In this document: one piece after another, positions 8,557 through 18,119 of the stretch | How the letters are laid out: each line of letters opens with the position of its first letter | How positions within the stretch are numbered: position 1 is the stretch's first letter | From: Streptomyces sp. NBC_01750 | GTDB lineage: Bacteria > Actinomycetota > Actinomycetes > Streptomycetales > Streptomycetaceae | DNA: 64,000 nucleotides | NCBI RefSeq assembly: GCF_035918095.1 | Contig: NZ_CP109137.1 | Span: forward strand, 5,148,001 to 5,212,000 | Direction: 5' to 3' | Notes under the pieces: generated by a model | What the model saw: only the letters and a program-made list of their open reading frames with translations | Databases searched by the model: none | Told to the model about the DNA's origin: nothing | Translations under genes and position numbers: made by a program

Positions 8557-9273
8557 TCAGTAGGTGAGCGCGTCCGCCATGGTGCTCTGCCAGTAGCTGA
8601 CGGCTGCGTTGGAGTCGGCGTACGTGCCGGCAGGGAGGGTGAGCACGTCGGGGGCCGTTTCGGTTGAGCCGGAGCCACTGCGCGGGGCGAAGTGGACGGT
8701 GAGCTTCTTTACCGTTTGTCCGTTCTGGCCGCTGTCGTCGGCCTCCAGGAGAAGCGAGGCGTACGCGGACTCCCCCGGAGCGATGGTGACGACCGCCTGC
8801 GGCTTGCTGGAGTCCATGATCTGCGTGACGGCCTGGGCGTCGTCGAAGCGCAGGAGCGGGGCGTGGTAGGCGTTGCACGCCTTCGAGCCGGTGTTGGTCA
8901 TGGTGAGCAGCAGGTGGTTGATGGGGCGGCTCACCTTGCTGACGGTGACCTTGGTGTTCTCGCCGATGCAGGCGGCGGTGGCGGGGCCGGAGTCGCCCGC
9001 CTTGCCGGAGCCCTTGCCGCCGCTGTTGCTGTTCTTGCCGCCGCCCGTCGAACGGCCGCCGTTGCCGGTGCGGGTGTCGCTGCCCGCGGGGGTGTTCGTG
9101 GGGCTGGGCGCGGGCTTGGCGCCCGTGGACGGCGTACTCGTGGACGCGGGCGCCGCGCCCGACTTCTTTGCGTCGGCGTCGCCGTCGTCGCCGGACTGGC
9201 AGGCCGTCAGAGAGAGGGCGGCCAGCAGAGCGGTGGCGGCGACGGCGGTGGTGCGGATACGGGCATTGTGCAT
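8557..9273 (-). CDS. DUF4232 secreted lipoprotein
   Basis: A 238-residue predicted lipoprotein: N-terminal hydrophobic segment ending in lipobox 'LTAC', a long Ser/Thr/Gly/Pro linker (about 30-95), then a DUF4232 domain ('VSRPINHLLLTMTNTGSKAC', 'VTIAPGESAYASLLL', two further Cys). It is probably anchored outside the membrane; function unknown. GGGGAGA precedes the ATG at a longish spacing. It lies just downstream of a 32-residue membrane peptide in the same direction, probably one transcript. Confidence 0.85.
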   Translation of the reverse strand: MHNARIRTTAVAATALLAALSLTACQSGDDGDADAKKSGAAPASTSTPSTGAKPAPSPTNTPAGSDTRTGNGGRSTGGGKNSNSGGKGSGKAGDSGPATAACIGENTKVTVSKVSRPINHLLLTMTNTGSKACNAYHAPLLRFDDAQAVTQIMDSSKPQAVVTIAPGESAYASLLLEADDSGQNGQTVKKLTVHFAPRSGSGSTETAPDVLTLPAGTYADSNAAVSYWQSTMADALTY

Positions 9274-9308
9274 GGTGTTCGGTTCTCCCCGTGTGGATCG
9301 TCTGTGGA

Positions 9309-9407
9309 TCAGAACTGGCAGATGAGGGCCGTGACGACCGCAGTCGCTGCGATCACCACAAGCACGGCCACCACATCGATGAGGCAGTTGCGTATGCGGG
9401 TTCGCAT
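9309..9407 (-). CDS. 32-residue single-span membrane peptide
   Basis: A very short frame beginning 'MRTRIRNCLIDVVAVL' and ending 'VTALICQF': a basic N terminus, then one long hydrophobic helix with a Cys at each side. A strong AAGGAG ribosome-binding site sits 2-3 nt before the ATG at 9407. It lies 35 nt upstream of the DUF4232 lipoprotein gene on the same strand. No family is recognised; it could be a small membrane protein or a leader peptide. Confidence 0.55.
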   Translation of the reverse strand: MRTRIRNCLIDVVAVLVVIAATAVVTALICQF

Positions 9408-9601
9408 GGCTCCTTCCGGCTGCTTCCCGGTGGGCTGTGCGGTGTGATCACAGACTGCGTGGCGGCCGGTTCCGGCCGCAACAGCCCCTGAACCATTGGG
9501 GATGCTGGAACGCTTGCGCGTACGGTGACCTGGGGGGATACCCCGTCCCTGGAACGGCGTTCCGGGACAGTCGGCAGCGCTCAAGAGGGGGAACACCGCA
9601 C

Positions 9602-10921
9602 GTGGCGACACTGGAGGCCGAGGAGTTCGCGGCCCTGCTCAGGGAACTCAAGGACCGCTCGGGACGCAGCTACGGCATCCTCGCGGGCAAGCTGCACGTC
9701 AGTACGTCCACGCTCCACCGGTACTGCAACGGCGACGCCGTCCCCACCGATTACGCCCCCGTGGAGCGGATGGCCCGGCTCTGCGCCGCGACGCCGGACG
9801 AGCTTGTGGAGCTGCACCGGCGATGGATCCTGGCGGACGGCGCACGTCGGCGTGCGCGGGTCGAGGGTGCCGCGGCGGAACCGGTGCCGGAGGTGCCTGA
9901 GCCGGCCCCCGTGCCTGAGCCGGACCTCGTGCAGGAGGTGGCTGTGCCGGAGGTGGCGCCCGAGCGGGGAGCGGTGCCCGAGGGTGGGGCCGGGCGTCGC
10001 ACCCGCGACCCCAAGAGGCTGCGGATCGCGCTCGCCGCAGGCGCCGTTGTCGCCCTGGCCGTGCCCGCCGCCTTCATCGCGAGCCACGCGGCAACGCAGG
10101 ACCAGGACGACAAGCAGACGTCCCACGCCGTAGCCGGGGCCAGTGCCCCGCCCGGCACCGCCGCGCCCGGTTCCCCGTCACCGAGCGCCTCGCCGAGTGG
10201 CAGCCCGGCCAAGAGCGCCTCGCCCAGCGGGAGCCAGGCGGCGACACCGGCCGCGGGCGTGGCCCCCACGCCGCCGGCTCAGTCCGGCGGCGTACCGCTG
10301 CGGGTGGGCGTCAGCTCGTACAACTGGGAGGAGCCCTGCGGTCAGTACTACCTCCTCGACCAGGCGCCCGACGCCGTCCCGCCCCCGCCCGCGCCGCAGG
10401 ACAACCGGAGCTGGGCCCGTGCGCTGGGCGGGGTGGACGGCGGCCACCTGCTGCTTCAGCTGACCGCGACGGGCAGGACGGCGGACTCGGTGGTGCTGAA
10501 CGCCGTGCATGTACGGGTCGTTGCGCGCAGCGCACCCCTCGATTGGAAGGCGTACTCGATGTCCTACGGCTGCGGTGGTGGCATCACCCCGCAGGCCTTC
10601 GACATCGACCTGGATGCCGGGCAACCGCTGGTGAAGCCCGTGGCGGGGCAGGACGGCGACACCGTCGTGCCCGCCAAGGACTTCCCGTACAAGGTCGCGT
10701 CCAACGATCCGCAGGTGCTCAACCTCGACCTCCACACCGAGGGACACGATGTCAGCTGGTACCTGGAGCTCGACTGGAGCAGCGGGGACCGGCGGGGGAC
10801 GGTGCGTGTCGACGACGACGGGAAGCCGTTCCGTACGAGCGCGATCAAGGGACGGACCGAGTACGGGTACTGGCCGGACAAGAGCGCGTGGGTCGCGCAG
10901 GAGCGTCCTGAGGGTCCCTGA
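9602..10921 (+). CDS. Membrane-anchored HTH-domain protein with extracellular C-terminal domain
   Basis: 439 residues. An N-terminal lambda-type HTH ('FAALLRELKDRSGRSYGILA', 'STLHRYCNGDAVP', 'MARLCAATPDELVELHRRW') is followed by a Pro/Glu-rich stretch, one membrane span ('IALAAGAVVALAVPAAFIA'), an Ala/Ser/Pro linker and an extracytoplasmic domain of about 200 residues ('SYNWEEPCGQYYLLD', two conserved-looking Cys). This layout is common in Streptomyces and suggests a surface signal linked to DNA binding; the signal is unknown. I chose GTG 9602 because the HTH begins there and a GAGGGGGAA motif precedes it. Confidence 0.82.
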   Translation: MATLEAEEFAALLRELKDRSGRSYGILAGKLHVSTSTLHRYCNGDAVPTDYAPVERMARLCAATPDELVELHRRWILADGARRRARVEGAAAEPVPEVPEPAPVPEPDLVQEVAVPEVAPERGAVPEGGAGRRTRDPKRLRIALAAGAVVALAVPAAFIASHAATQDQDDKQTSHAVAGASAPPGTAAPGSPSPSASPSGSPAKSASPSGSQAATPAAGVAPTPPAQSGGVPLRVGVSSYNWEEPCGQYYLLDQAPDAVPPPPAPQDNRSWARALGGVDGGHLLLQLTATGRTADSVVLNAVHVRVVARSAPLDWKAYSMSYGCGGGITPQAFDIDLDAGQPLVKPVAGQDGDTVVPAKDFPYKVASNDPQVLNLDLHTEGHDVSWYLELDWSSGDRRGTVRVDDDGKPFRTSAIKGRTEYGYWPDKSAWVAQERPEGP

Positions 10922-10943
10922 GAGTCTCCGAGGGGCGTTGAGT

Positions 10944-12716
10944 TCAGAGACGCTCGGGGGTGTGGATGCCGAGGAGCGCCATACCCTGGTGGAGCGTGCG
11001 GCCGGTCAGGTCGCACAGGAACAGACGGTTCTCGACGAGCTCCGCGGGGTTGTCGTCGCTCAGCACCTGGCACTGGTCGTAGAACGTGGTGAGGTGCGAG
11101 GCCAGCTGGTAGAGGTACGCGGCCAGCTTGTGCGGCTCGTACGACGAGGCGACTTCCGCCAGCGTCTCCCCGAACTGGTCCAGATGAAGACCCAACGCGC
11201 GCTCAGCCGGTGCCAGTTCGAGCTCCGGGTGGGCTGCCGGCTTGGCGTCGCCCGCTTTGCGCAGGATCGACTGGATACGGGCGTACGCGTATTGCAGGTA
11301 CACCGACGTGTCGCCGTTGAGCGACACCATCTGGTCCAGGTCGAACTTGTAGTCGCGGGCAGCGGACGTCGACAGGTCGGCGTACTTCACCGCGCCGATG
11401 CCGATCTGCTCCCCGTTCTCGATGATCTCCTCTTCGGTGAGGGCGATCTTCTCGTTGTTCTTCTCCCGCACGACGGCCGTCGCCCGCTCGATCGCCTCGT
11501 CCAGGAGGTCGACCAGGCGGACCGTCTCGCCCGCCCGGGTCTTGAACGGCTTGCCGTCCTTGCCGAGGACGGTCCCGAACGCCAGCTGTACGGCCTTGAC
11601 CTCGTCGTTCAGCCAGCCGGCCCGCCGCGCGGTCTCGAAGACCATCTTGAAATGCAGGGACTGCCGGGCGTCCACGACGTAGATGAGGGTGTTCGCCTTG
11701 AGGTTCTGCACCCGGTCGCGGATGGCGGAGAGGTCGGTGGCCGCATAGCCGTAACCGCCGTTGCTCTTCCTGACGATGAGCGGGGTCGGGTTGCCGTCCG
11801 GTCCCTTCACGTCGTCGAAGAACACGCACAGCGCACCCTCCGAGCGGACCGCCACGCCCGACTCCTCCAGGAGGCGGCAGGTCTCGTCGAGCATGTCGTT
11901 GTAGCCGGACTCGCCGACGATGTCGGGGTCGCGGATCTCCATGTCGAGCTTGTTGAAGACCGAGTAGAAGTAGATCTTCGACTCGTCGACGAACCGCTGC
12001 CAGTGGGCACGCGTCTCGGGGTCCCCGGCCTGCAGGTCCACCACCCGGTTACGGGCGCGGTCCTTGAACGCCTCGTCGGAGTCGAAGAGCGCGCGCGAAG
12101 CCTTGTAGATGCGGTTCAGGGAGGACATCGCCTCCTCGCCGGTGACCTCCTCGCCGCCCTCGTGGTCCAGCTCGTGCGGGTGCTCGATCAGGTACTGGAT
12201 GAGCATGCCGTACTGGGTGCCCCAGTCGCCGATGTGATGGCGCCGGACCACCTTCTCGCCGGTGAACTCCAGGATCTCGACCATCGCGGCGCCGATCACT
12301 GCGGAGCGGAGGTGGCCGACGTGCATCTCCTTGGCCACGTTCGGCTGGGCGTAGTCGATGACCGTGGTGCCCGGGTTCTCGGCGTACGGGACACCGAGCC
12401 GGTCGTCGGCGGCGCGTGCGGCGAGGGTCTTCACGATCGCCTCGTCGGTGAGCGTGATGTTGAGGAAGCCGGGGCCCGAGACCTCGATCTCCTTGAGCAG
12501 GTCACCGGTGGGCAGGCCCTCGACGACCTTGGCCGCCAGCTCGCGCGGGTTGCCCTTCAGCTTCTTGGCGAGCGCCAGGATGCCGTTGGCCTGGAAGTCG
12601 GCCCGGTCGCTACGTCGCAGCAGGGGGTCGGCGGAACCGGCCTCCGGCAGGGCTGCCGAGAGGGCGTCCGCGAGGCGCTGCTGCACGGTCGAAGCGAGGG
12701 AAGGGACCGAGGCCAT
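10944..12716 (-). CDS. argS: Arginyl-tRNA synthetase
   Basis: Class I aminoacyl-tRNA synthetase charging tRNA(Arg), 590 residues. Seen: N-terminal tRNA-binding domain, '[18 protein letters not shown]' with the HIGH signature as HVGH, '[14 protein letters not shown]', a KMSK-like loop in degenerate form near '[14 protein letters not shown]', and a C-terminal DALR anticodon domain ('[15 protein letters not shown]'). It is transcribed divergently from lysS across about 185 nt. Confidence 0.97.
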   Translation of the reverse strand: MASVPSLASTVQQRLADALSAALPEAGSADPLLRRSDRADFQANGILALAKKLKGNPRELAAKVVEGLPTGDLLKEIEVSGPGFLNITLTDEAIVKTLAARAADDRLGVPYAENPGTTVIDYAQPNVAKEMHVGHLRSAVIGAAMVEILEFTGEKVVRRHHIGDWGTQYGMLIQYLIEHPHELDHEGGEEVTGEEAMSSLNRIYKASRALFDSDEAFKDRARNRVVDLQAGDPETRAHWQRFVDESKIYFYSVFNKLDMEIRDPDIVGESGYNDMLDETCRLLEESGVAVRSEGALCVFFDDVKGPDGNPTPLIVRKSNGGYGYAATDLSAIRDRVQNLKANTLIYVVDARQSLHFKMVFETARRAGWLNDEVKAVQLAFGTVLGKDGKPFKTRAGETVRLVDLLDEAIERATAVVREKNNEKIALTEEEIIENGEQIGIGAVKYADLSTSAARDYKFDLDQMVSLNGDTSVYLQYAYARIQSILRKAGDAKPAAHPELELAPAERALGLHLDQFGETLAEVASSYEPHKLAAYLYQLASHLTTFYDQCQVLSDDNPAELVENRLFLCDLTGRTLHQGMALLGIHTPERL

Positions 12717-12901
12717 GAGCTTCCGTTCTTGTCGAGTCTCGTCGGGAGTCTGTTTCGGTTGTCAAGTGTCCCATGGGGCGGCAACCTCTTTTCTCCTCGG
12801 AATGGGCAACCTCAGGGGGAGCCGTTCCGTCTGGGACAATGGCGTACGACGCCTGTCGAGAACCCGCAAGAGAACCCCAAGCATTCAAGGACGTGCCGAT
12901 C

Positions 12902-14626
12902 GTGGCTCAGAGCAGCACCGAGACCGACTGGGTCTCCCGTTTCGCGGACGAGGTCATCGCCGAGTCGGAGCGACGTGCGCCTGGCAAACCGGTCGTCGTC
13001 GCGTCCGGTCTGTCGCCGTCAGGCCCGATTCACCTGGGCAATCTCCGTGAGGTGATGACCCCGCATCTGGTCGCGGACGAGATCCGGCGGCGCGGTCACG
13101 AGGTCCGTCATCTGATCTCGTGGGACGACTACGACCGGTACCGCAAGGTGCCGGCCGGGGTCCCCGGCGTGGACGACTCGTGGGGCGAGCACATCGGCAA
13201 GCCGCTCACCTCGGTGCCCGCACCGGCCGGGTCGGCCTCCCCGAACTGGGCCGAGCACTTCAAGGCCGCGATGGTCGAGGCGCTGGCCGAGCTGGGTGTC
13301 GAGTACGACGGCATCAGCCAGACCGAGCAGTACACCTCGGGTGTCTACCGCGAGCAGGTCCTGCACGCGATGAAGAACCGCGGCAAGATCGACGCGATCC
13401 TCGACCAGTACCGGACCAAGAAGGCGCCCGCCAAGAAGTCGCAGAAGCCGGTGGACGAGGCGGAGCTGGAGGCGGCGGAGGGTTCCGGCGCGGCCGCCGA
13501 GGACGACGGCAGCGGGGGCGCCGCCGGGTACTTTCCGTACAAGCCGTACTGCGGCCGGTGCGAGAAGGACCTGACGACCGTCACCTCGTACGACGACGAG
13601 ACGACCGAGCTCGTGTACACCTGCACGGCGTGCGGCTTCGGCGAGACCGTGCGGCTGAGCGAGTTCAACCGCGGCAAGCTGGTCTGGAAGGTCGACTGGC
13701 CGATGCGCTGGGCGTACGAGGGCGTGATCTTCGAGCCGAGCGGTGTCGACCACTCCTCGCCGGGATCGTCGTTCGTCGTCGGCGGGCAGATCGTGCGCGA
13801 GATCTTCGACGGCGTGCAGCCGATCGGTCCGATGTACGCGTTCGTGGGAATCTCCGGGATGGCGAAGATGTCGTCGTCCCGTGGCGGTGTGCCGACGCCG
13901 GCCGACGCGCTGAAGATCATGGAGGCGCCGCTGCTTCGCTGGCTGTACGCGCGGCGCAAGCCGAACCAGTCCTTCAAGATCGCCTTCGACCAGGAGATCC
14001 AGCGGCTGTACGACGAGTGGGACAAGCTGGAGGCCAAGGTCGCGGACGGGACCGCGCTGCCGGCGGATGCCGCTGCGCACTCACGGGCCGCGCGGACGGC
14101 CGCGCGTGAGCTGCCGCGTACGCCGCGCCCGCTCTCGTACCGGACGCTCGCCTCGGTCGTCGACATCACGGCGGGGCACGACGAGCAGACCATCCGGATC
14201 CTGAGCGACCTCGACCCGGAGAACCCGCTGTCCTCGCTGGACGAGGCACGGCCCCGGCTGGACCGCGCCGAGAACTGGATCACCACCCAGGTCCCGGCCG
14301 ACCAGCGCACTCTGGTCCGCGAGGAGCCGGACACCGAGCTGCTCGGCTCGCTGGACGACCAGGCGCGCGAGTCGCTGCGGCTGCTCCTGGAGGGGCTGGA
14401 CACGCACTGGTCGCTGGACGGTCTGACGACGCTCGTCTACGGCGTGCCGAAGGTGCTGGCGGGCCTGGAACCCGACGCCAAGCCGACGCCGGAGCTGAAG
14501 GCCGCGCAGCGGTCCTTCTTCGCGCTGCTCTACCACCTGCTGGTCGGCAAGGACACCGGGCCGCGGCTGCCGACGCTGCTGCTGGCGGTGGGGGCCGAGC
14601 GGGTTCGGAAGCTGCTCGGCGCGTAG
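12902..14626 (+). CDS. lysS: Lysyl-tRNA synthetase, class I type
   Basis: Class I LysRS, unrelated in fold to the usual bacterial class II enzyme. Seen: 'GLSPSGPIHLGNLREVM' (HIGH region), 'MAKMSSSRGG' (KMSKS region), two CxxC pairs ('YCGRCEKD', 'CTACGFGE') suggesting a zinc knuckle, and an alpha-helical C-terminal anticodon domain. Of the in-frame starts, GTG 12902 (574 residues) is best spaced from an AAGGA; GTG 12893 and an ATG at 12839 are alternatives. Streptomycetes often also carry a class II LysRS elsewhere, so this may be the second copy. Confidence 0.93.
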   Translation: MAQSSTETDWVSRFADEVIAESERRAPGKPVVVASGLSPSGPIHLGNLREVMTPHLVADEIRRRGHEVRHLISWDDYDRYRKVPAGVPGVDDSWGEHIGKPLTSVPAPAGSASPNWAEHFKAAMVEALAELGVEYDGISQTEQYTSGVYREQVLHAMKNRGKIDAILDQYRTKKAPAKKSQKPVDEAELEAAEGSGAAAEDDGSGGAAGYFPYKPYCGRCEKDLTTVTSYDDETTELVYTCTACGFGETVRLSEFNRGKLVWKVDWPMRWAYEGVIFEPSGVDHSSPGSSFVVGGQIVREIFDGVQPIGPMYAFVGISGMAKMSSSRGGVPTPADALKIMEAPLLRWLYARRKPNQSFKIAFDQEIQRLYDEWDKLEAKVADGTALPADAAAHSRAARTAARELPRTPRPLSYRTLASVVDITAGHDEQTIRILSDLDPENPLSSLDEARPRLDRAENWITTQVPADQRTLVREEPDTELLGSLDDQARESLRLLLEGLDTHWSLDGLTTLVYGVPKVLAGLEPDAKPTPELKAAQRSFFALLYHLLVGKDTGPRLPTLLLAVGAERVRKLLGA

Positions 14627-14637
14627 CCGCCGACGTA

Positions 14638-14675
14638 CACAGGGCCCTCGTCCGGGATCGGACGAGGGCCCTGTG
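14638..14675. terminator. Strong hairpin terminator after lysS
   Basis: A perfect 17-bp stem (CACAGGGCCCTCGTCCG with its complement) closed by the tetraloop GGAT, 12 nt after the lysS stop and before a convergent gene. There is no T-run, as is usual in Streptomyces; it probably acts in both directions. Confidence 0.85.
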
Positions 14676-14724
14676 GCGTTGCCGCGAGTCTTGGTCGGGC
14701 GAGTTCTGGTCGGGTGAGTCCTGG

Positions 14725-16167
14725 TTACGCGATGTGTTCGGCGTCCGCGTCCAGTTCGGTCTGGTAGCGGTAGCGGAAGTCCCGCAGATAGCCCCTGAGC
14801 GAGCTCTCGCTCAGCGGGCCGCCGGTGCGGCCCGTGATGCCGTAGAGGTCCATCAGATAGAGGCCGAACTGCCGGGCGTTGGGGAAGTCGCCGTGCTCAC
14901 TGACGTACTTGCGGAAGGCGTTGAAGTACGCCTCCTCGCGCGTGAGGTCGTCGGGCAGACCCGGAGTCGGAAGTTCCTCGACCTCCGACTCCGGGTCGGC
15001 GTACTCCTCGGCCGGCGGCTGCTGCTGCCCGGCGGCGGGGCCGGGCTCGGCGTACTGGGCCTGGGCGTCCGTGCGCTGACCGGGGACGACGCCACCGAGG
15101 GGGCGGGTGCGGCCGGGGCCCGCCGGGACGCGCACCGGGGTGGGCTCCAGGCCCTCGACGTACGTCGGGTTGAACGCACTCTCGTACGCGTCCTGCGGGA
15201 CCTGCGGAGCCGCGAACCAGGGGCTCTCGAGGTTCTCCTGCTGGTACTGCTGCTCCGCGTACTGCTGGTCCCCCTGGGCCTGGCCCGGGATCCGGCCCTG
15301 GTCCTGCATCCGGCCGTCGTACTGCTCGTACTGCGCGTACTGCTCGTCCTGCTCGAATTCCTCGTGCTCCTGGGGCCACTCCGGCCCGCCGGGCTCCTGG
15401 ACCTGGGCCCGGCCCTGAGCCTGCGCCCGCGGCAGCTGGGGCTGGGGCTGGGGTGCCGGTGCCGGCGGGAGCAGCGCCGGCTCGACGCCCGCCGCGGCCA
15501 GCCCCGCCGGAGCCGTCTCCGCCAGCGGTACGCCGTACTTCGCGAGGCGCAGCGGCATCAGCGACTCCACCGGGGCCTTGCGGCGCCATGACCGTCCGAA
15601 GCGGGCCTGAAGGCGGGCCTGGTAGATCAGCCGGTCCTGCTCGAGCTTGATGACCTGCTCGTAACTGCGCAGCTCCCACAGCTTCATCCGGCGCCACAGT
15701 TTGAACGTGGGTATCGGGGACAGCAGCCAGCGGGTGAGGCGTACGCCCTCCATGTGCTTGTCGGCGGTGATGTCCGCGATCCGGCCCACCGCGTGCCGCG
15801 CCGCCTCGACCGAGACGACGAACAGGATCGGAATGACCGCGTGCATGCCGACGCCGAGCGGGTCGGGCCAGGACGCCGCGCCGTTGAAGGCGATGGTGGC
15901 GACGGTGAGCAGCCAGGCGGTCTGGCGGAGCAGCGGGAAGGGGATGCGCAGCCAGGTCAGCAGCAGATCCAGGGCGAGCAGGACGCAGATACCCGCGTCG
16001 ATGCCGATCGGGAAGACGATGGAGAAGTCGCCGAAGCCCTTCTTCAGGGCGAGCTCGCGTACGGCGGCGTACGACCCCGCGAAACCGATCGCGGCGATGA
16101 TGACCGCGCCCGTGACGACGAGCCCGATGAGTATGCGGTGCGTGCGTGTCAGCTGCATCGCGGCCAC
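14725..16167 (-). CDS. DUF2637 domain membrane protein (SpdB-like)
   Basis: About 480 residues. The N terminus has four hydrophobic spans ('ILIGLVVTGAVIIAAIGFAG', 'IDAGICVLLALDLLLTWL', 'TAWLLTVATIAFNGAASW', 'HAVIPILFVVSVEAARHAV') forming a DUF2637 domain, related to plasmid-spread proteins of conjugative elements. A long Gln/Pro/Glu-rich region follows, then a C-terminal winged-helix-like domain ('YFNAFRKYVSEHGDFPNARQ', 'LSESSLRGYLRDFRYRY'). I took GTG 16167, which sits 8 nt from GGAGGGG; ATG 16158 is also possible. No other transfer genes are nearby, so it is probably a resident chromosomal paralogue. Confidence 0.8.
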   Translation of the reverse strand: MAAMQLTRTHRILIGLVVTGAVIIAAIGFAGSYAAVRELALKKGFGDFSIVFPIGIDAGICVLLALDLLLTWLRIPFPLLRQTAWLLTVATIAFNGAASWPDPLGVGMHAVIPILFVVSVEAARHAVGRIADITADKHMEGVRLTRWLLSPIPTFKLWRRMKLWELRSYEQVIKLEQDRLIYQARLQARFGRSWRRKAPVESLMPLRLAKYGVPLAETAPAGLAAAGVEPALLPPAPAPQPQPQLPRAQAQGRAQVQEPGGPEWPQEHEEFEQDEQYAQYEQYDGRMQDQGRIPGQAQGDQQYAEQQYQQENLESPWFAAPQVPQDAYESAFNPTYVEGLEPTPVRVPAGPGRTRPLGGVVPGQRTDAQAQYAEPGPAAGQQQPPAEEYADPESEVEELPTPGLPDDLTREEAYFNAFRKYVSEHGDFPNARQFGLYLMDLYGITGRTGGPLSESSLRGYLRDFRYRYQTELDADAEHIA

Positions 16168-16275
16168 CCGCGATCCCCTCCCGTTTTCGAATCCAGCGGG
16201 CACAGCCTGGCACATGCTTGCGGAGCCCGTCCCTCCGGGGAGCGACGGGCCCCGTGAACAGGCCGGGTGCGGAAC

Positions 16276-16992
16276 CTACTTGTTGGCGGCGGTGACCGAG
16301 GCCACAGCCTCCTTGGACGCCGTCACGGCGTCCTTCATCAGGTCGGAGGCGGACGGGCTCTTCGCGCCCGCGTAGCCGGTGCCGTTGTAGGTGAGCGTGA
16401 TCACGACATTGCCGGTGCGCGCCACGACCGTCGCATACGTGAAGTCCTCGCCGGTCTTCTCCAGGTCGTAGCCGACGGCCGTGGCCGCTTCGCCGAGGCC
16501 GGCCGCGGGCGAGCTCCGCACCTTCTTGGCACCCTCCACGGACTTCGCCTTGGAGATCTCCTTGGCGTAGCTGTCCTCGGCGCGCTTCTCGCCGCTGATA
16601 CCGAGGGACGACTCGGACTCGTACCGGAGGAAGGAGACATCGAGCCAGCGGTACTGCGAGCCCTTGACGCCGTTGTCGTCCAGACCGTTCCAGGAGCAGC
16701 TGCCGCGGTTGGCGATGTCCGTGGACTTGCCGGCGGTGCCCGACTTGACCTTGGTCTTCGGCACCAGCTGCTCGATCGTCTTCGCGGAGATCGTCTTGCA
16801 GGGCTCGGGAAGCTTCGAGTACTTCGCGGGTGCGACGGTCGCCGGCTTCTGCGCGTCCGGCGAGGAGGCGGAGGAGGAAGAGTCCTTCTTGCTGTCGCCG
16901 GCGGAGTCGGACGAGCAGCCGGCGACGACAAGCATCACCGGGACGGCTGCGCAGGCGAGTATGCGGGTGAGTCGCGTGGCTGAACGGTGCAT
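16276..16992 (-). CDS. DUF3558 lipoprotein (copy 1)
   Basis: 238-residue lipoprotein with signal peptide and lipobox 'VAGC', a Ser/Asp/Lys linker, then a DUF3558 domain ('LPEPCKTISAKTIEQLVP', 'GSCSWNGLDD', 'GEAATAVGYDLEKTG', 'ARTGNVVITLTYNG'). Exported and membrane-anchored; function unknown. The ATG at 16992 has GAAGGA 4 nt upstream; the open frame upstream of it has no start support. A second DUF3558 gene follows immediately upstream on the same strand. Confidence 0.85.
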   Translation of the reverse strand: MHRSATRLTRILACAAVPVMLVVAGCSSDSAGDSKKDSSSSASSPDAQKPATVAPAKYSKLPEPCKTISAKTIEQLVPKTKVKSGTAGKSTDIANRGSCSWNGLDDNGVKGSQYRWLDVSFLRYESESSLGISGEKRAEDSYAKEISKAKSVEGAKKVRSSPAAGLGEAATAVGYDLEKTGEDFTYATVVARTGNVVITLTYNGTGYAGAKSPSASDLMKDAVTASKEAVASVTAANK

Positions 16993-17116
16993 GGTTCCTT
17001 CAGTCGATTGTCGTACGGTCCGGTTGTCGTAGGGTCCGGTCGGCGAGGCCACGGTACGCGGACATGGCCCGTCCACGGGTGTGTCTCCGGATACGTACGT
17101 TCGTCCTCGGGCCCGC

Positions 17117-17956
17117 TCAGTCGGTGAACTGCTCGACCAGCCCACGGGCCAGCCCTTGTGCCTTTTCCTGCAGTTCCTTGCTGTCCGGGACCTCTGTCGT
17201 CACGGCGGCCTGCTCGGCGTAGACGATGGTCACGATGACGTTCGATGTGCGGAAGACCACGCTCACGGTGCGGCGCTGGGCGGTGGAACCGGCCCCGGCC
17301 CCCGTGAGGACGTCGTCGAGGAAGGCGGCGTCGCCGAGCCTCTCGAGGACCCGCGGCGCAAGTCCGTCGGGGGTGCCGGTGCCCGATGGCGTTCCTGTGC
17401 CCGTCGGCGTGGACGGCGTCGTCGGCGTGGACGGTGTGGTCGGCGGGGTCGCGGGTGCCGTGGACTGTGCGGGGGCCGTGGACTCCTGCCCCTTCTCGCC
17501 ACGCGGGTCGACGGCGACCGGCAGCGAGGCCGCGGCCTGCTTCTTCGCGAAGACCTCCTGCGCCCGGTCCTCGTCGCTCACCGCCCCGTCGTAGGAGACG
17601 ACACGCTCGAAGTCGAGCGTGAGGTGATGGGAGGCGTCCGGGGCGTCGGCCTTCCAGCTGCAGCCGACGCGGCGGTCGGTGTCGTAGGTGACGGCGGCCG
17701 CACCGCGGTACACGTTCTGTTGCTGTTCCTCGGGCAGCTCGGCGGCGCCGGGCAGCAAGTCCTTGAGGGTGGAGCGCTCGACGGAGCGGCAGGGCTCGAG
17801 GAGAGTGCGGTACTTGCCCGGGGGAGCGGCGGAGGACTTGGCTCCGCCCGCCTTGGAGTCCGTGGCGGAGCCGTCGGTGCCGGTGCCGGCGGTGCAGCCG
17901 GGGACGAGCGCGACGAGGAGCGCCGCCAGGCCGGGTACGTACGCCTTTCGTTGCAC
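17117..17956 (-). CDS. DUF3558 lipoprotein (copy 2)
   Basis: 279-residue paralogue of the neighbouring lipoprotein: lipobox 'VPGC', 'LLEPCRSVERSTLKDLLPG', 'VGCSWKADAPD', a Thr/Pro/Ser-rich insert ('TPPTTPSTPTTPSTPTG') and 'FRTSNVIVTIVYAEQ'. I chose GTG 17956 because AAAGGAG lies 9 nt before it and the signal peptide starts there. The shared Cys positions with copy 1 suggest an old tandem duplication. Function unknown. Confidence 0.84.
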   Translation of the reverse strand: MQRKAYVPGLAALLVALVPGCTAGTGTDGSATDSKAGGAKSSAAPPGKYRTLLEPCRSVERSTLKDLLPGAAELPEEQQQNVYRGAAAVTYDTDRRVGCSWKADAPDASHHLTLDFERVVSYDGAVSDEDRAQEVFAKKQAAASLPVAVDPRGEKGQESTAPAQSTAPATPPTTPSTPTTPSTPTGTGTPSGTGTPDGLAPRVLERLGDAAFLDDVLTGAGAGSTAQRRTVSVVFRTSNVIVTIVYAEQAAVTTEVPDSKELQEKAQGLARGLVEQFTD

Positions 17957-18119
17957 GGTCCCAGGCTCCTTTCGGGAGGAAAAGCGGTTGCCGCCCGATG
18001 GCGGCCGATGGACACAATGTCTATCGCACACGCTGCCGTGGATGCCGGTCCGTTGAGTCTTTTGCGGTCCTTGGCACCGGATTTTGCGTTTTAGGCTTTT
18101 ACGGGGGAATCGAGGAGTT

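Noticed and set aside
10749..13055. 768-codon + strand frame opposite argS
   Set aside because: Antisense to a complete ArgRS with HVGH and DALR motifs; Val/Leu/Arg-rich composition typical of shadow frames.
14725..16167. DUF2637 protein as evidence for an integrated conjugative element
   Set aside because: No replication, TraB/FtsK-like, integrase or other spread genes lie nearby; single DUF2637 genes occur as chromosomal residents.
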